A DNA stretch of 64,000 nucleotides from an uncultured Bacteroidales bacterium (lineage in GTDB: Bacteria; Bacteroidota; Bacteroidia; Bacteroidales; FEN-979): the NCBI GenBank assembly GCA_903837605.1, contig CAILVF010000001.1, forward strand, positions 88,197 through 152,196. Direction: 5' to 3'. Below the pieces are notes generated by a model that did no database searches, was not told the DNA's origin, and saw only the letters and a list, made by a program, of their open reading frames with translations. Made by a program: the position numbers and the translations under genes. Shown here one piece after another: positions 24,955-34,441 of the stretch; positions within the stretch are counted from its first letter, which is position 1, and each line of letters opens with the position of its first letter.

Positions 24955-27900
24955 ATGATAAAAAAAGGAATACAGTACATCCTTCTGTTAATTGTTGCAC
25001 TTGCGATGCTTCTGCCTTCAGCGGGAATAAGCCAGAATGCAACAAAGAGGGGAGGTATTGGCTTCAGAATAGACGAAAATCCGCCTATCAGCAAAGTCCA
25101 TTCCTACGATTCCCTTTTCTCGAAATACGGGCAGAAGTATTCCTTCGCCGTCACTTCATATATACTTCCGCTGGTTCCCCAATATGTTGATACATTAAAA
25201 GCATTATCGCTGCGCGGCATCGAACTGATGGATAATACTCCAACCCATGCCACCCAGTTTTTTAATGTTTTAAATTACCAGGACGCAAATCTCTATAGCA
25301 ATAAACCAGGTGTTGATCATATAAATGGCCAGAAGGTCTGTCTTAAATATTCAGCCTGCGATACAACACATCCACATGGAGAAGGCTATATTAATATTTT
25401 CGGAAACAAAGTGATTAGCTACGAACCAGGTGAATTTCACGACCTGCTATCACCTTCAGCCTATTTCGCGATTTATCTTGGTCATCCTGTCGACAGTTTA
25501 TGTTTGTTTTATAATGTTCAATCAGTCAATACCTCTGATCCCGATACGCTTTATCTCAGGACAATCTGGGATGAAACTAAAAATTTTTCAGATCGTTGGC
25601 ATTTCCTTTACCACAAGATCCAGAATAATAATGTTGTAATGCATGATTCGGCTGTAAAGATCCTGGGTAAAAGATCCCTTGACATATTTGATTCCCTGCA
25701 TCTTCCCCGACCATACACCTGGATTCATCCCGACGGGCCTTATCCCTGGATCAACCCATTGAAATTACAGGCAAGCCTTGGAGTTAAACTCGGGTTTCAG
25801 CAGTCCACCTCCTTTATTAATCCTTCCTTGTTTTGTTATAACGAATTCGACCCTGGTAAAAACAAACAGTTTGCAATAAACAGCGAAGCCTTGTCAATGG
25901 AAAGTTCAAGCTTCAAATCCAACTCTCATATAATCGCGGAAGCTATTGCAAAACATTATGTCCTTTTTGATTTCGCAAGGCTGACCAATTCATACGGGGG
26001 CTGGAACGCTTATCTTCACCGAATGGACAGCCTGCTGGTCTGGTGTTCCTCAAACAACATCCCGATCAGGACATACTCCCAGTGGAAAGTCCTGCTTTAC
26101 GACAGTATTGCCCAAAAGGTAGTAAATATCTTTCCAAAACTTGACGTTGATATTGATCACAATGGATGGCCCGATGGATTTGATTTTGACACCCTGAATA
26201 TACAGGGAAGATTTGACGCATCGGATGGACCACCGTCAGGTGGCGGCAAAAGCTTTAAAATAGAAGGAGGGGGGACGATTTGCAAGGTCACAGGCCTTGC
26301 AGGGCTTGAAAAAAGATCGAATAAGTTAACTGTTTATACAAGATGCCTGAGGAACCACCAGAGCAATATACAGGTTGAAGTAAGCTTCCCGGGGTTCAGT
26401 CAAACACAAACGTTTGAAATAAAATCCGACTCCACAGCATGGATGCCCTATACAAAAACTGTTGATGTCCCGGATTCGGCCAATACTGCAAATTTCACCC
26501 TCACCCATGACACGGTTTATCACGACACGGTAAAGATCAGCGGTTTTGACTTCCGCTCTTCGGGTTTTTTAAACAAATCCAGATATCCTCTGCAGGAGGT
26601 GACCGCCAACGCACAATTCCCTCTCATCAATATGAACGACATCGTTATTGCGTCAGTTTATGACCCCTTAACTATTTCATGGACATTCAGGGGAAATCAT
26701 TCCATGCGGTTTTCAGTTGATACGGCAGGATTAATGAAAAGCCTCAAACCATCTTCATTCTGGATAGGAAAAGACAGCGTGTTCGCAATAGCCCATAGCC
26801 AGGATGGAGCTGTCGACAGCTGCTTTTTCAGGTTCAGGTCTGATAGCATACCAACTGCCTGTGCAGGCGGAAGCATTAACATCGCAATACTCGATACCAT
26901 TACAGGCTCTGATTATATTGTTTGGACTTCCAGTCCGTATGATTCGACTATGACCGACACCACAATCTACAACCCTACTGTTTCTCCTGTTAAATCGACT
27001 TTATACCGGGTTAAAGTGTATAACATCCTTGGGAACATTGTACGTGACAGCATTTACATCATCAGGCATCCAATCCCCGTGCCGGGGCTATTTAAAGACT
27101 CAACAATTTGCAGGGGAGATTCCATTGTCCTTCATGCACTCGAAGGAACCCGTTTCCTTTGGAATACAGGGGATACAACGGCTTCAATAAAAGTAAGGCC
27201 TGATTCGCTTACCATGTATACAGTCCATGTCACAACCCAATGGGACTGTTCTGCGGATGATACAACCCTGATCCATGTTGCGCCGGTTCCTGCAGTGAAA
27301 CTTTCAGGACTTATTCCGCAATATTGTATAAATGACACCTCGTGTTATTTGTTGAAAGGTGACCCGGGCGCCCCTCCGGGAATTTTTGGAGGAAGTTCAG
27401 GCGTAAAGGGAAGCCAGTTCTGCCCTCAATATGCAAGGGCCGGGAAAGATACAGTATGGTACCAGGAGATAAGTCACCAGGGATGTTACAATGCCGATAC
27501 CGTGTATGTAACCGTCAATGCCCTTCCCGTTATCCCTAAATTACGCGACACCACCTTGTGCACGAATAAGAGCATCTACCTGAACGGTGGGACCGGAGCT
27601 GATAATTATTTATGGTCAAACGGAGATACGACCCAATACACAGTTATAAACTATAAGGATTATGGCCTGGGGAAGTTTATAATTGGGGTTTATGCAACAA
27701 AAGCGGGTTGTGTTTCAAAGGATACGGCTTTGATCAGTTTCATTAAATGCCCCGACGGAGTTTACGATCTGTCAGGCGATGAACAGTTTTCGGTATATCC
27801 GAATCCTTTCAACGAAAGTATCAGCATTCTTATGAAAGACCAGGCAGGAGCAGGCGACAATGCCAGTTTGCTCGATCTCAGGGGAGAATTGGTTGCATCA

Positions 27901-28017
27901 TGCCCTATAAAGGATAAAACCACTTCACTTACTGTTTCTGATATAAAAACAGGGGTTTACATTTTGCTCGTGAAGCATAATAACAGGCAGTATTATTTAA
28001 AAGTGGTGAAATTCTGA
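24955..28017 (+). CDS. large secreted protein with NodB-like N-terminus and type A sorting domain
   Basis: This protein of about 1020 residues has a signal peptide (to about 28, AGISQN). The N-terminal 400 residues resemble a polysaccharide-deacetylase (NodB) barrel: GGIGFRIDEN stands where the catalytic aspartates usually lie and GIELMDNTPTH where the HxxxH region lies. Both are altered, so activity is doubtful. A predicted beta-sandwich around 410-540 starts with VDIDHNGWPDGFDF. Ig-like modules follow (ICRGDSIVLHALEGTRFLWN, LCTNKSIYLNGGTG), and a type A sorting domain ends the protein (YPNPFNESISIL). An in-frame TTG at 24949 overlaps the upstream stop; the ATG at 24955 is preferred. The overall role is unknown, perhaps binding or trimming surface glycans. 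Confidence 0.78.
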   Translation: MIKKGIQYILLLIVALAMLLPSAGISQNATKRGGIGFRIDENPPISKVHSYDSLFSKYGQKYSFAVTSYILPLVPQYVDTLKALSLRGIELMDNTPTHATQFFNVLNYQDANLYSNKPGVDHINGQKVCLKYSACDTTHPHGEGYINIFGNKVISYEPGEFHDLLSPSAYFAIYLGHPVDSLCLFYNVQSVNTSDPDTLYLRTIWDETKNFSDRWHFLYHKIQNNNVVMHDSAVKILGKRSLDIFDSLHLPRPYTWIHPDGPYPWINPLKLQASLGVKLGFQQSTSFINPSLFCYNEFDPGKNKQFAINSEALSMESSSFKSNSHIIAEAIAKHYVLFDFARLTNSYGGWNAYLHRMDSLLVWCSSNNIPIRTYSQWKVLLYDSIAQKVVNIFPKLDVDIDHNGWPDGFDFDTLNIQGRFDASDGPPSGGGKSFKIEGGGTICKVTGLAGLEKRSNKLTVYTRCLRNHQSNIQVEVSFPGFSQTQTFEIKSDSTAWMPYTKTVDVPDSANTANFTLTHDTVYHDTVKISGFDFRSSGFLNKSRYPLQEVTANAQFPLINMNDIVIASVYDPLTISWTFRGNHSMRFSVDTAGLMKSLKPSSFWIGKDSVFAIAHSQDGAVDSCFFRFRSDSIPTACAGGSINIAILDTITGSDYIVWTSSPYDSTMTDTTIYNPTVSPVKSTLYRVKVYNILGNIVRDSIYIIRHPIPVPGLFKDSTICRGDSIVLHALEGTRFLWNTGDTTASIKVRPDSLTMYTVHVTTQWDCSADDTTLIHVAPVPAVKLSGLIPQYCINDTSCYLLKGDPGAPPGIFGGSSGVKGSQFCPQYARAGKDTVWYQEISHQGCYNADTVYVTVNALPVIPKLRDTTLCTNKSIYLNGGTGADNYLWSNGDTTQYTVINYKDYGLGKFIIGVYATKAGCVSKDTALISFIKCPDGVYDLSGDEQFSVYPNPFNESISILMKDQAGAGDNASLLDLRGELVASCPIKDKTTSLTVSDIKTGVYILLVKHNNRQYYLKVVKF

Positions 28018-28018
28018 C

Positions 28019-29347
28019 CTATTCGATATCAAGCATATCAATTACATCAGTGAGTTCCTTGGGCCTGTAAGGCTTTGCAAGGTATTCATCCATACCTGCA
28101 GAAATGCATTTCTCCCGGTCGGTCATAATAACGTGGGCTGTGACCGCTATGATTTTTATTGGAGGCTTGGCGTTTGCGGGGTCTTTCTCTCTTTGCTCTT
28201 TCTCGAAATTCCTGATTACATGGGTAGATTCCAGTCCGTCCATAATAGGCATGGCAATATCCATGATGATCAGATCATAATGCTTTTCCCGGAATTTCTC
28301 AAAGGCGACTTTGCCGTTTTCTGCAATCTCAACCTGGTGCCCCGACCTGGTTAGTGTTGTAGCTGCAAATTTCTGATTGAGAATGTTGTCCTCAACCAGC
28401 AAAATCATTAATGGCCTGCTTTTCTTTACTTTATTCTGTTTCTGGCTGATGTTATTCCTGAAAGCCTCAATGTCACCGGCTTCGTATAATAAAGTAAACC
28501 AAAATGTTGAGCCAATGTCCTTTTTACTGGTCACACCGATTTTACCCTTCATCAGATCGATGAGATTCTTTGATATGGATAATCCTAATCCTGTACCTTC
28601 AAATTGCTTTATCAATGGGCTGTCCAACTGGGCATATTCCTGGAACAAATTGGCTTGTTCCTCCTCGGGGATCCCAACCCCGGTGTCGGTTACTTCAAAT
28701 TTCAGCAGGACAAAACCCGGAGGAAGGGAATTCATGGAGTATACTTCGTCTGGAAGATACTCGGTAAGTCTCAGATCGCTAAGCCTGTTAACATCAAGAA
28801 TCTCAACGGATACAACAACAGAACCTTCAAGAGTAAATTTTAATGCGTTATTTGTAAGGTTGACCAGTATCTGATGCAGACGCACGGCATCACCGATAAT
28901 GCATTCCGGCACGGCCGACTGGATCCTGTATGAAAGTTCAATCCCCTTGCCCTTCGCCCTGAGAGATAACATCTTGATTACCTGATGAATTTCCTCGTGC
29001 AGCAGGAACGGTTTGTTTTCCAGTTTAAGCTGCCCTGCTTTTATCTTGGAAAAGTCAAGAATATCATTGATTATAGCCAGCAGATTATGACTTGAGATAT
29101 TAATGACCTCAAGAAGTTCACGTTGCTCGGGACTCAGATTTGTCTGGTCGAGTATATTATAAATTCCAATGATGCTGTTCATCGGTGTCCTGATCTCATG
29201 GCTCATGTTTGCCAGGAAGATGGTCTTTGTTCGATCAGCATCGTACGCTCTGATCTTTGCCTTCTCAAGGTCTTTAAGGGCCTGATTGTAATTAACTTCC
29301 AATTCCTTTAAACGTAATTCGAGTTCAGTCGCTTTTAATTCATCCAT
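28019..29347 (-). CDS. hybrid histidine kinase/response regulator, cytoplasmic
   Basis: The 442-residue protein has an N-terminal coiled coil (1-40), a dimerisation/H-box domain with phospho-acceptor His50 in LANMSHEIRTP, and an ATPase domain with N-box NNALKFT, G1 DTGVGIP and G2 GTGLGL. A C-terminal receiver has Asp363 in LIIMDIAMP and Lys in YLAKPYRPKEL. It has no membrane segment or sensor domain, so its input must come from a partner, plausibly the membrane-anchored kinase-like protein encoded four bases upstream. It is the last gene of the long polysaccharide locus. The key residues are all present, so it should be active. Confidence 0.9.
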   Translation of the reverse strand: MDELKATELELRLKELEVNYNQALKDLEKAKIRAYDADRTKTIFLANMSHEIRTPMNSIIGIYNILDQTNLSPEQRELLEVINISSHNLLAIINDILDFSKIKAGQLKLENKPFLLHEEIHQVIKMLSLRAKGKGIELSYRIQSAVPECIIGDAVRLHQILVNLTNNALKFTLEGSVVVSVEILDVNRLSDLRLTEYLPDEVYSMNSLPPGFVLLKFEVTDTGVGIPEEEQANLFQEYAQLDSPLIKQFEGTGLGLSISKNLIDLMKGKIGVTSKKDIGSTFWFTLLYEAGDIEAFRNNISQKQNKVKKSRPLMILLVEDNILNQKFAATTLTRSGHQVEIAENGKVAFEKFREKHYDLIIMDIAMPIMDGLESTHVIRNFEKEQREKDPANAKPPIKIIAVTAHVIMTDREKCISAGMDEYLAKPYRPKELTDVIDMLDIE

Positions 29348-29351
29348 AAAA

Positions 29352-30767
29352 TCAAAACTTATTCAGTTGGTTCTTCATTATTGAATACAGCTGCTGCTGG
29401 TTAATTGGTTTAGAGATATAATCGTCAAAACCGGCTTCAAGCAGTTTTTCACGGTCACCCGCCATGGCATATGCGGTTTGGGCGATAAAGGGAATGGAAT
29501 TGTATTGCTTCCAGGTCTTTCGTATCTCATGCATCAGTTTTACGCCATCCCAGGGAGGAGGAAGGTTAATATCGAAGAGCATAACATCGAAGAATTTGTT
29601 CTCTGCAGCCTTCTCTTTAATTATTTTCAGGGTTTCGTCTCCATTAACAGCTGCAATGACCGTGCCCAACGACTTTGTCATTTCGGTCAGCACCAGTTTG
29701 TTCATCATGTCATCTTCAACAATAAAGATGTCAAGGTTGTGAAGACCCCTGGCTTTCTTTTTTTGTTCCTGGGTCGAGGGTGCCGATTCCTGGGAATACG
29801 CATCGCGGGTTCGTAAAAAAAGCGTTACAGTGGTTCCAACACCCTTTTCGGACTGGATTTCCAATATCCCCTGCATCATCTCGAGAAGACTTTTAGCAAG
29901 GGGCAACCCAAGGCCTGTACCCTTACCCTCTTTTGAGAACCCTGTTGTCTCGCTTTTAAATGGAGCAAGAAGTTCCGGTATGAATGCAGGATCGATTCCC
30001 GTTCCGGTATCTTTTATACGGATGGAAACCATGTCCCTCTCCTTATGAAAATCGGTTGAGATATTGATAAAGCCCTGTTCAGTGAATTTTATGGAGTTAT
30101 CAAGTACGATACTAAGTGCTTTGGACAGTCCTGCTTCGTCGGCAAGTCCTTCAGGAATATCTCCCGGTTTAAAATTCAGCTTAAGCTTCTTCTTGTTAGC
30201 CTGGAAAAGATGAACCTGGATACTGTTTGCAACGATCCCGTTTACTGAGCAGGGGATGGGTTTAAGGGTAAAATCGTTTGACTCGACCCTGCTGATATCA
30301 ATAATATTATTCAACAAGTGGAGCAGCCTGTCACCGCTTTCCAGAACGGCATGGGCATAATCGAACAATTCCTTGTTCTCGATCACGGAAAGCTCGGCTT
30401 CAAGCAGGCTTGCAAAACCGATAATGTTATTCAGAGGGGTCCTGATCTCCGAACTTACATTTGAAAGAAAAGAGTTGAGGAGGAAATTGGCATCTTCGGC
30501 TTTTTTTAAAGCTTTCTTCAACATCATATCCCTGTCCCTTTTCTCGTCATATTCTTCTTTAATGACAAGCGTTCTCTCGATAACCTGGCTGTCGATTCCC
30601 GCTTCATATTCCCTTAGCTTTGCCAGGGCATCTTGAAGTTCTCCATCCCTAACTTTAAACTTATTGTCAAAATCCGCTGATTTTTTCCTGGCAGTGATGT
30701 TCTGGAAAATTGCAATTACAATCAGCAAGCCTGATAAAATGATAAGAAAAATACTTAATGAGTTCAT
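29352..30767 (-). CDS. hybrid histidine kinase-like protein lacking the H-box histidine
   Basis: The 471-residue protein has one N-terminal membrane helix (about 4-22) and a coiled coil (40-95). Its dimerisation domain reads FLSNVSSEIRTPLNN, where Ser106 (codon TCG at 30452-30450, minus strand) stands in for the phospho-accepting His. The ATPase motifs are intact (NSIKFTE, DTGTGIDP, GKGTGLGL). A C-terminal receiver retains its acidic pocket (IVEDD), a phospho-acceptor Asp in LFDINLPPPWDG and Lys in ISKPINQQQL. It cannot autophosphorylate by the standard route. It may bind ATP and regulate or transphosphorylate the neighbouring kinase, whose gene starts four bases after it. The pair is probably translated together. 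Confidence 0.88.
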   Translation of the reverse strand: MNSLSIFLIILSGLLIVIAIFQNITARKKSADFDNKFKVRDGELQDALAKLREYEAGIDSQVIERTLVIKEEYDEKRDRDMMLKKALKKAEDANFLLNSFLSNVSSEIRTPLNNIIGFASLLEAELSVIENKELFDYAHAVLESGDRLLHLLNNIIDISRVESNDFTLKPIPCSVNGIVANSIQVHLFQANKKKLKLNFKPGDIPEGLADEAGLSKALSIVLDNSIKFTEQGFINISTDFHKERDMVSIRIKDTGTGIDPAFIPELLAPFKSETTGFSKEGKGTGLGLPLAKSLLEMMQGILEIQSEKGVGTTVTLFLRTRDAYSQESAPSTQEQKKKARGLHNLDIFIVEDDMMNKLVLTEMTKSLGTVIAAVNGDETLKIIKEKAAENKFFDVMLFDINLPPPWDGVKLMHEIRKTWKQYNSIPFIAQTAYAMAGDREKLLEAGFDDYISKPINQQQLYSIMKNQLNKF

Positions 30768-30773
30768 TTTTAG

Positions 30774-31580
30774 TTATTTGTAAGCAATATATAAATCTTC
30801 TTCCGGATTTATAGCATACTGATCAAGCTCAATTGGCCACTTATCCCGGTATGGGTTATGCCGCTTAACAACAAACCCTCCTTTTTCAAGCCTGCTCTGA
30901 TAATCCTGCCCGTAAATCCTGACATGGTCATATTGTCCGAAAATCTTCTCCCTTTGTTCCGGCGTTTTTACTGATGGATCTTCAAATGTTTTCTCCAGAA
31001 TCTTCGAAACAGGAACCTGTAAAATTGCCCAGCCTCCGGGTTTTAACACACGGTGCAGTTCGCCTATTGCTTTCATGTCATCTTCGATATGCTCGAGAAC
31101 ATGGTTGCAAATAATAATATCGAATACCTCATCTTCGAATTTAAGACTGGTGATATCCAGGGTGTTTGTTGTCCTTTCGTAATAAAAACCTTCATGGTAT
31201 TTCATACCCGCTTCATATGAAATATTGGGCAAACGGTTAAGCATTGCCCTGATGCAGCCTTCAGGGGCAACATGGAAAACCTTTAAAGGTGCCGAAAGAA
31301 TATTTGTCTTTTGGCTGAGGAAAAGATATACAAGGCGGTCACGGTCAAGAGAATGGCAACGAGGGCAGACGTCATTCAGACGATATCCTGCTCCAATAAT
31401 CTGTTTTTCGTAGATTACCGGCAGGTCAATGCCCCCCGGACGGAATTTTCGAAAAGAATATCCGCAATAGGGGCAGTAATATACATCACCGCGTAAAATA
31501 ATGGCAGAGGCCTTTTGATAGGCTCCTCTGAGCTTTTTTGCAAGCCAGAAAGGAATTAGTTTCTTCAGGGCTGGTCTCAT
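30774..31580 (-). CDS. SAM-dependent methyltransferase with N-terminal zinc-ribbon-like motif
   Basis: The 268-residue protein carries two CxxC pairs (YYCPYCGYSF near 34-39 and VCPRCHSLDR near 71-74) that could bind zinc. A class I methyltransferase domain follows, with motif I degenerate (KVFHVAPEGCI), the acidic TLDITSLKFEDEVFDIIICNHVLEHIEDD stretch in pieces, and LKPGGWAILQVPV. It has no signal peptide. Because it lies in the polysaccharide locus, O-methylation of a sugar is a reasonable guess, but the acceptor is unknown. Confidence 0.8.
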   Translation of the reverse strand: MRPALKKLIPFWLAKKLRGAYQKASAIILRGDVYYCPYCGYSFRKFRPGGIDLPVIYEKQIIGAGYRLNDVCPRCHSLDRDRLVYLFLSQKTNILSAPLKVFHVAPEGCIRAMLNRLPNISYEAGMKYHEGFYYERTTNTLDITSLKFEDEVFDIIICNHVLEHIEDDMKAIGELHRVLKPGGWAILQVPVSKILEKTFEDPSVKTPEQREKIFGQYDHVRIYGQDYQSRLEKGGFVVKRHNPYRDKWPIELDQYAINPEEDLYIAYK

Positions 31581-31599
31581 CTTGTTTTATTATGCATTA

Positions 31600-33222
31600 T
31601 TAAAACGTACCGGCATAGATTTTCCTGTTCACCGATCGTCCGCCAAAGCGAAAAATGCAAATATAACAGGCATCGTCAAGTCTTCCAACAAATTTCTCAA
31701 TTTCGACAGGGCCCGGGCCGTATATTGAATTGAAAAGAGAAGAAATATGTTTCCCCTGCAGGGAATATAAATCTGCTGAAAGGGACTCCCTTTCTTCGAC
31801 TTTTAAGCTAATTTTCATCACCCCTGAAATAAAGTAACACCGGATGATTTCCAGGCCGGGGGCCACAGAGTTTTCATTTATATAAAGAAGCGATGAATCA
31901 TGGCATTCAAATGCACCGATGTCATATTTCCACGGCCATGGCCTGAACCGGCCGATTATATCTGTGTTCAATGGCAATCCGGCAACAGCAGAACCTTTGT
32001 TAACGGCAGGGGAGGAAGGCTGGAGGTCATAGTTATCAGCGGACGGGTTAATGAACTTTACATCGCCAACGCTGGCAACCTGCAAATTATCCAGTTGGGC
32101 AAGTGTCGTCCCCGGAGCAAGTTTAATGTATGAACCAGGCACATTGGCGATAATATTGTCCGATGCCACACTGTTTACGGCTGAAGTACTCCTGAAATCG
32201 ATACCATTTGTCCTGGGCGACACTATGGTATTGAATACGATCTGATAGCCCCTGCCTGCAGCCGGGGTTTGCGTTCCGATGTAGATGCCGTGTTTCTGGC
32301 CTGAACCGCTGAAATTCTTGCCGGGATTCACAATAAGATTATTATAAATATAGTTTCCACCCTGTCCCAGTTCATCAATGCCATCTCCCTTTCCGTCCTT
32401 TATAAAATTTGAGAAACAATTGCATGATGAACCGCCTCCGAGTAAAAAGCCGCTCATTTGCCCGCTTGCTTCGCTCTGGCTGTCAAGGTGAATAAAGTTG
32501 TTATTTACAAAGCAGGCCGAATCAGCGCAGGAAACCTGTATGCCGTCCCATCCGGTATTTTCAACCCTGTTATTGTAGATTGTCAGTCCACGTATGAGGT
32601 GAGGGTATACCAGAGTATCTTTTCCATTGCAATGAATTGTATAGCCGCTGTAGTAGGAATGTCCTATGTACATGCCTTCATCCGCAATATCATGAAGATA
32701 ATTATCATGGATGCTTATGTTCCTCATGGTAAAATTACCCCTTGTTGACTTAAAACTGCAGTCGGGATCAGTCTTTGCGACAATTCCGGTCCAGGAAGCA
32801 GCAGATATTTCAACTCCTGCAACCTCTATGCATGTGCTCAATCCCTGTATAGCAACTCCTGCATTGACAATACTGATTACAAATCCATAAGAGCCCGGAT
32901 CAGCTGCACCAATACACCTGATCCAGGAGCAGGTATCGAATTTTATCCCGTAGTTTGAGTTTGTTAAAATGACAATCCCTCCCAGATTCTGAACAAGGAT
33001 AGGTTTGGCGGATGTGCCATGAATGCTGCGAAGTAAAATATACTGGCGGGTTGATGCCGAAATATAGATCGTATCACCGGGCTTCACGGCCGATGCATTG
33101 CCCCGCCCGTCTATTACCGGTTTGTCGGGACCGAAGATGAATTGAGTGGCAAGCACAATGCCAGGAGAAAGAATTGTGAGAAGTAAGGCAAGTAAGAAGA
33201 GAATATATTGCTTATGTTTCAT
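31600..33222 (-). CDS. secreted right-handed beta-helix protein
   Basis: The 540-residue exported protein has a signal peptide (to about residue 25, PGIVLAT). A repetitive region (about 50-420) rich in short NNxIxN rungs such as LTIYNNRVENTGWDGIQVS and NYIYNNLIVNP is typical of parallel beta-helix polysaccharide lyases, epimerases and hydrolases. DIIGRFRPWPWKYDIGAFE near 430 is a common end cap of such helices. The C-terminal 80 residues look like a divergent type A sorting domain. Within this locus it may trim or modify the exported polysaccharide. Catalytic residues cannot be assigned from sequence alone. Confidence 0.75.
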   Translation of the reverse strand: MKHKQYILFLLALLLTILSPGIVLATQFIFGPDKPVIDGRGNASAVKPGDTIYISASTRQYILLRSIHGTSAKPILVQNLGGIVILTNSNYGIKFDTCSWIRCIGAADPGSYGFVISIVNAGVAIQGLSTCIEVAGVEISAASWTGIVAKTDPDCSFKSTRGNFTMRNISIHDNYLHDIADEGMYIGHSYYSGYTIHCNGKDTLVYPHLIRGLTIYNNRVENTGWDGIQVSCADSACFVNNNFIHLDSQSEASGQMSGFLLGGGSSCNCFSNFIKDGKGDGIDELGQGGNYIYNNLIVNPGKNFSGSGQKHGIYIGTQTPAAGRGYQIVFNTIVSPRTNGIDFRSTSAVNSVASDNIIANVPGSYIKLAPGTTLAQLDNLQVASVGDVKFINPSADNYDLQPSSPAVNKGSAVAGLPLNTDIIGRFRPWPWKYDIGAFECHDSSLLYINENSVAPGLEIIRCYFISGVMKISLKVEERESLSADLYSLQGKHISSLFNSIYGPGPVEIEKFVGRLDDACYICIFRFGGRSVNRKIYAGTF

Positions 33223-33241
33223 AACCAGGATTGAATTAAGT

Positions 33242-34420
33242 TCAGCCGCGCTTGGCCCTTTCCCAATTAACTGACTGCTGTTTCTTTATATACCTTGCAA
33301 ATCCCAGGTACACGGCAAGATTCATAATAAAAAAATAGTAAGGAATATATAACAGTTTGATTTTTATCTTTCTTTCTTCAAGGAACCATCCAAGCAATGC
33401 TGTGAAATAGAACAGGAGCTGGCCCCAGAAAAGCCAGACATATATGCTGCTGAAATTGAAAAGGCCTTCGGTGAACGTGATGATACCGGAGCATACGAGC
33501 ATAATAAGAAGACCAAGAGGTGCAAGGGTCCATCGCAGAACCCGGTGTGATATATACTGGAAAGAAAGAAGGCCAAACCTGAAGGGGTTCAGGAGCTCCT
33601 TTAACCGAATCACCGATTGAATACCTCCTGCTGATATCCGGATCTTCCGTTTTAGTTCTTCCCTGACACTTGCTGAAGGGTTTTCGATAGCGTACGCCTC
33701 AGGGTCATACTGTATTGTGTAACCCTGCTCTGCAATCCGCAGTGAAATAATAAAATCATCCAGTAATGTATCCGGCTCCACAGGTCTGAATAGTTCTGTT
33801 CTGAGAGCGAATAACTCACCTGCAGCGCCGACCACCGAATAGAGTTCGGCATCCCATTTCTTCAGGGTGGACTCATATTTCCAATAGATTCCTTCAGTAG
33901 CTGCTGCAGATTCTTTGTTGAAAACCCTTTTCTCTCCTGACACACAGCCAACGCCGGGCCTTTTGAATAAATTGACTATCCTTCTTACCGACTCCCGTCC
34001 CAGCATGGTGTTCCCATCGGAAAAGATCACGATAGGTGTTTTTACAAACTGCATACCGCGGTTCATTGCCGCTATTTTCCCGGCTCTCAGTGGTTGATGA
34101 TAAACCTCGACACCCTCATACTTTCGTAGTATGTCAGGAGTACCGTCATCGGAACCATCGGTGATCCATACATGCCTGACCTTTTCCCTTGGGTATTCGA
34201 GTGAAAAGGAATTCCTGATCTTTTCATCCACGAAGTCCTTTTCATTATAAGCGGCAACAAACAATGTTACTTCCGGCTCATAGATTTCATCCGGAACAGT
34301 TATTTTCTTAGCTGCCATCCGCTTTATCCTGATCAGTACAAACAACAGGATCCCGTATCCCAGATAGGCATAAAATATGATGAAAAGAAAAGCCCAGACA
34401 GTAATTTTCAGTACCAGCAT
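33242..34420 (-). CDS. membrane-bound family 2 glycosyltransferase
   Basis: The 392-residue protein has an N-terminal membrane helix and two or three C-terminal ones (about 295-380) around a GT-A catalytic domain. Motifs are VTLFVAAYNEKDFV, the DxD-like IVIFSDGNTMLG, LLDDFIISLRIAEQG and a basic segment EELKRKIRIS, where processive enzymes have QxxRW. It resembles hyaluronan/cellulose synthase-like and poly-N-acetylglucosamine-type transferases. It could add a sugar at the inner face of the membrane. Substrate unknown. Confidence 0.82.
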   Translation of the reverse strand: MLVLKITVWAFLFIIFYAYLGYGILLFVLIRIKRMAAKKITVPDEIYEPEVTLFVAAYNEKDFVDEKIRNSFSLEYPREKVRHVWITDGSDDGTPDILRKYEGVEVYHQPLRAGKIAAMNRGMQFVKTPIVIFSDGNTMLGRESVRRIVNLFKRPGVGCVSGEKRVFNKESAAATEGIYWKYESTLKKWDAELYSVVGAAGELFALRTELFRPVEPDTLLDDFIISLRIAEQGYTIQYDPEAYAIENPSASVREELKRKIRISAGGIQSVIRLKELLNPFRFGLLSFQYISHRVLRWTLAPLGLLIMLVCSGIITFTEGLFNFSSIYVWLFWGQLLFYFTALLGWFLEERKIKIKLLYIPYYFFIMNLAVYLGFARYIKKQQSVNWERAKRG

Positions 34421-34441
34421 AAAACAGATATTAGGTCCTAA

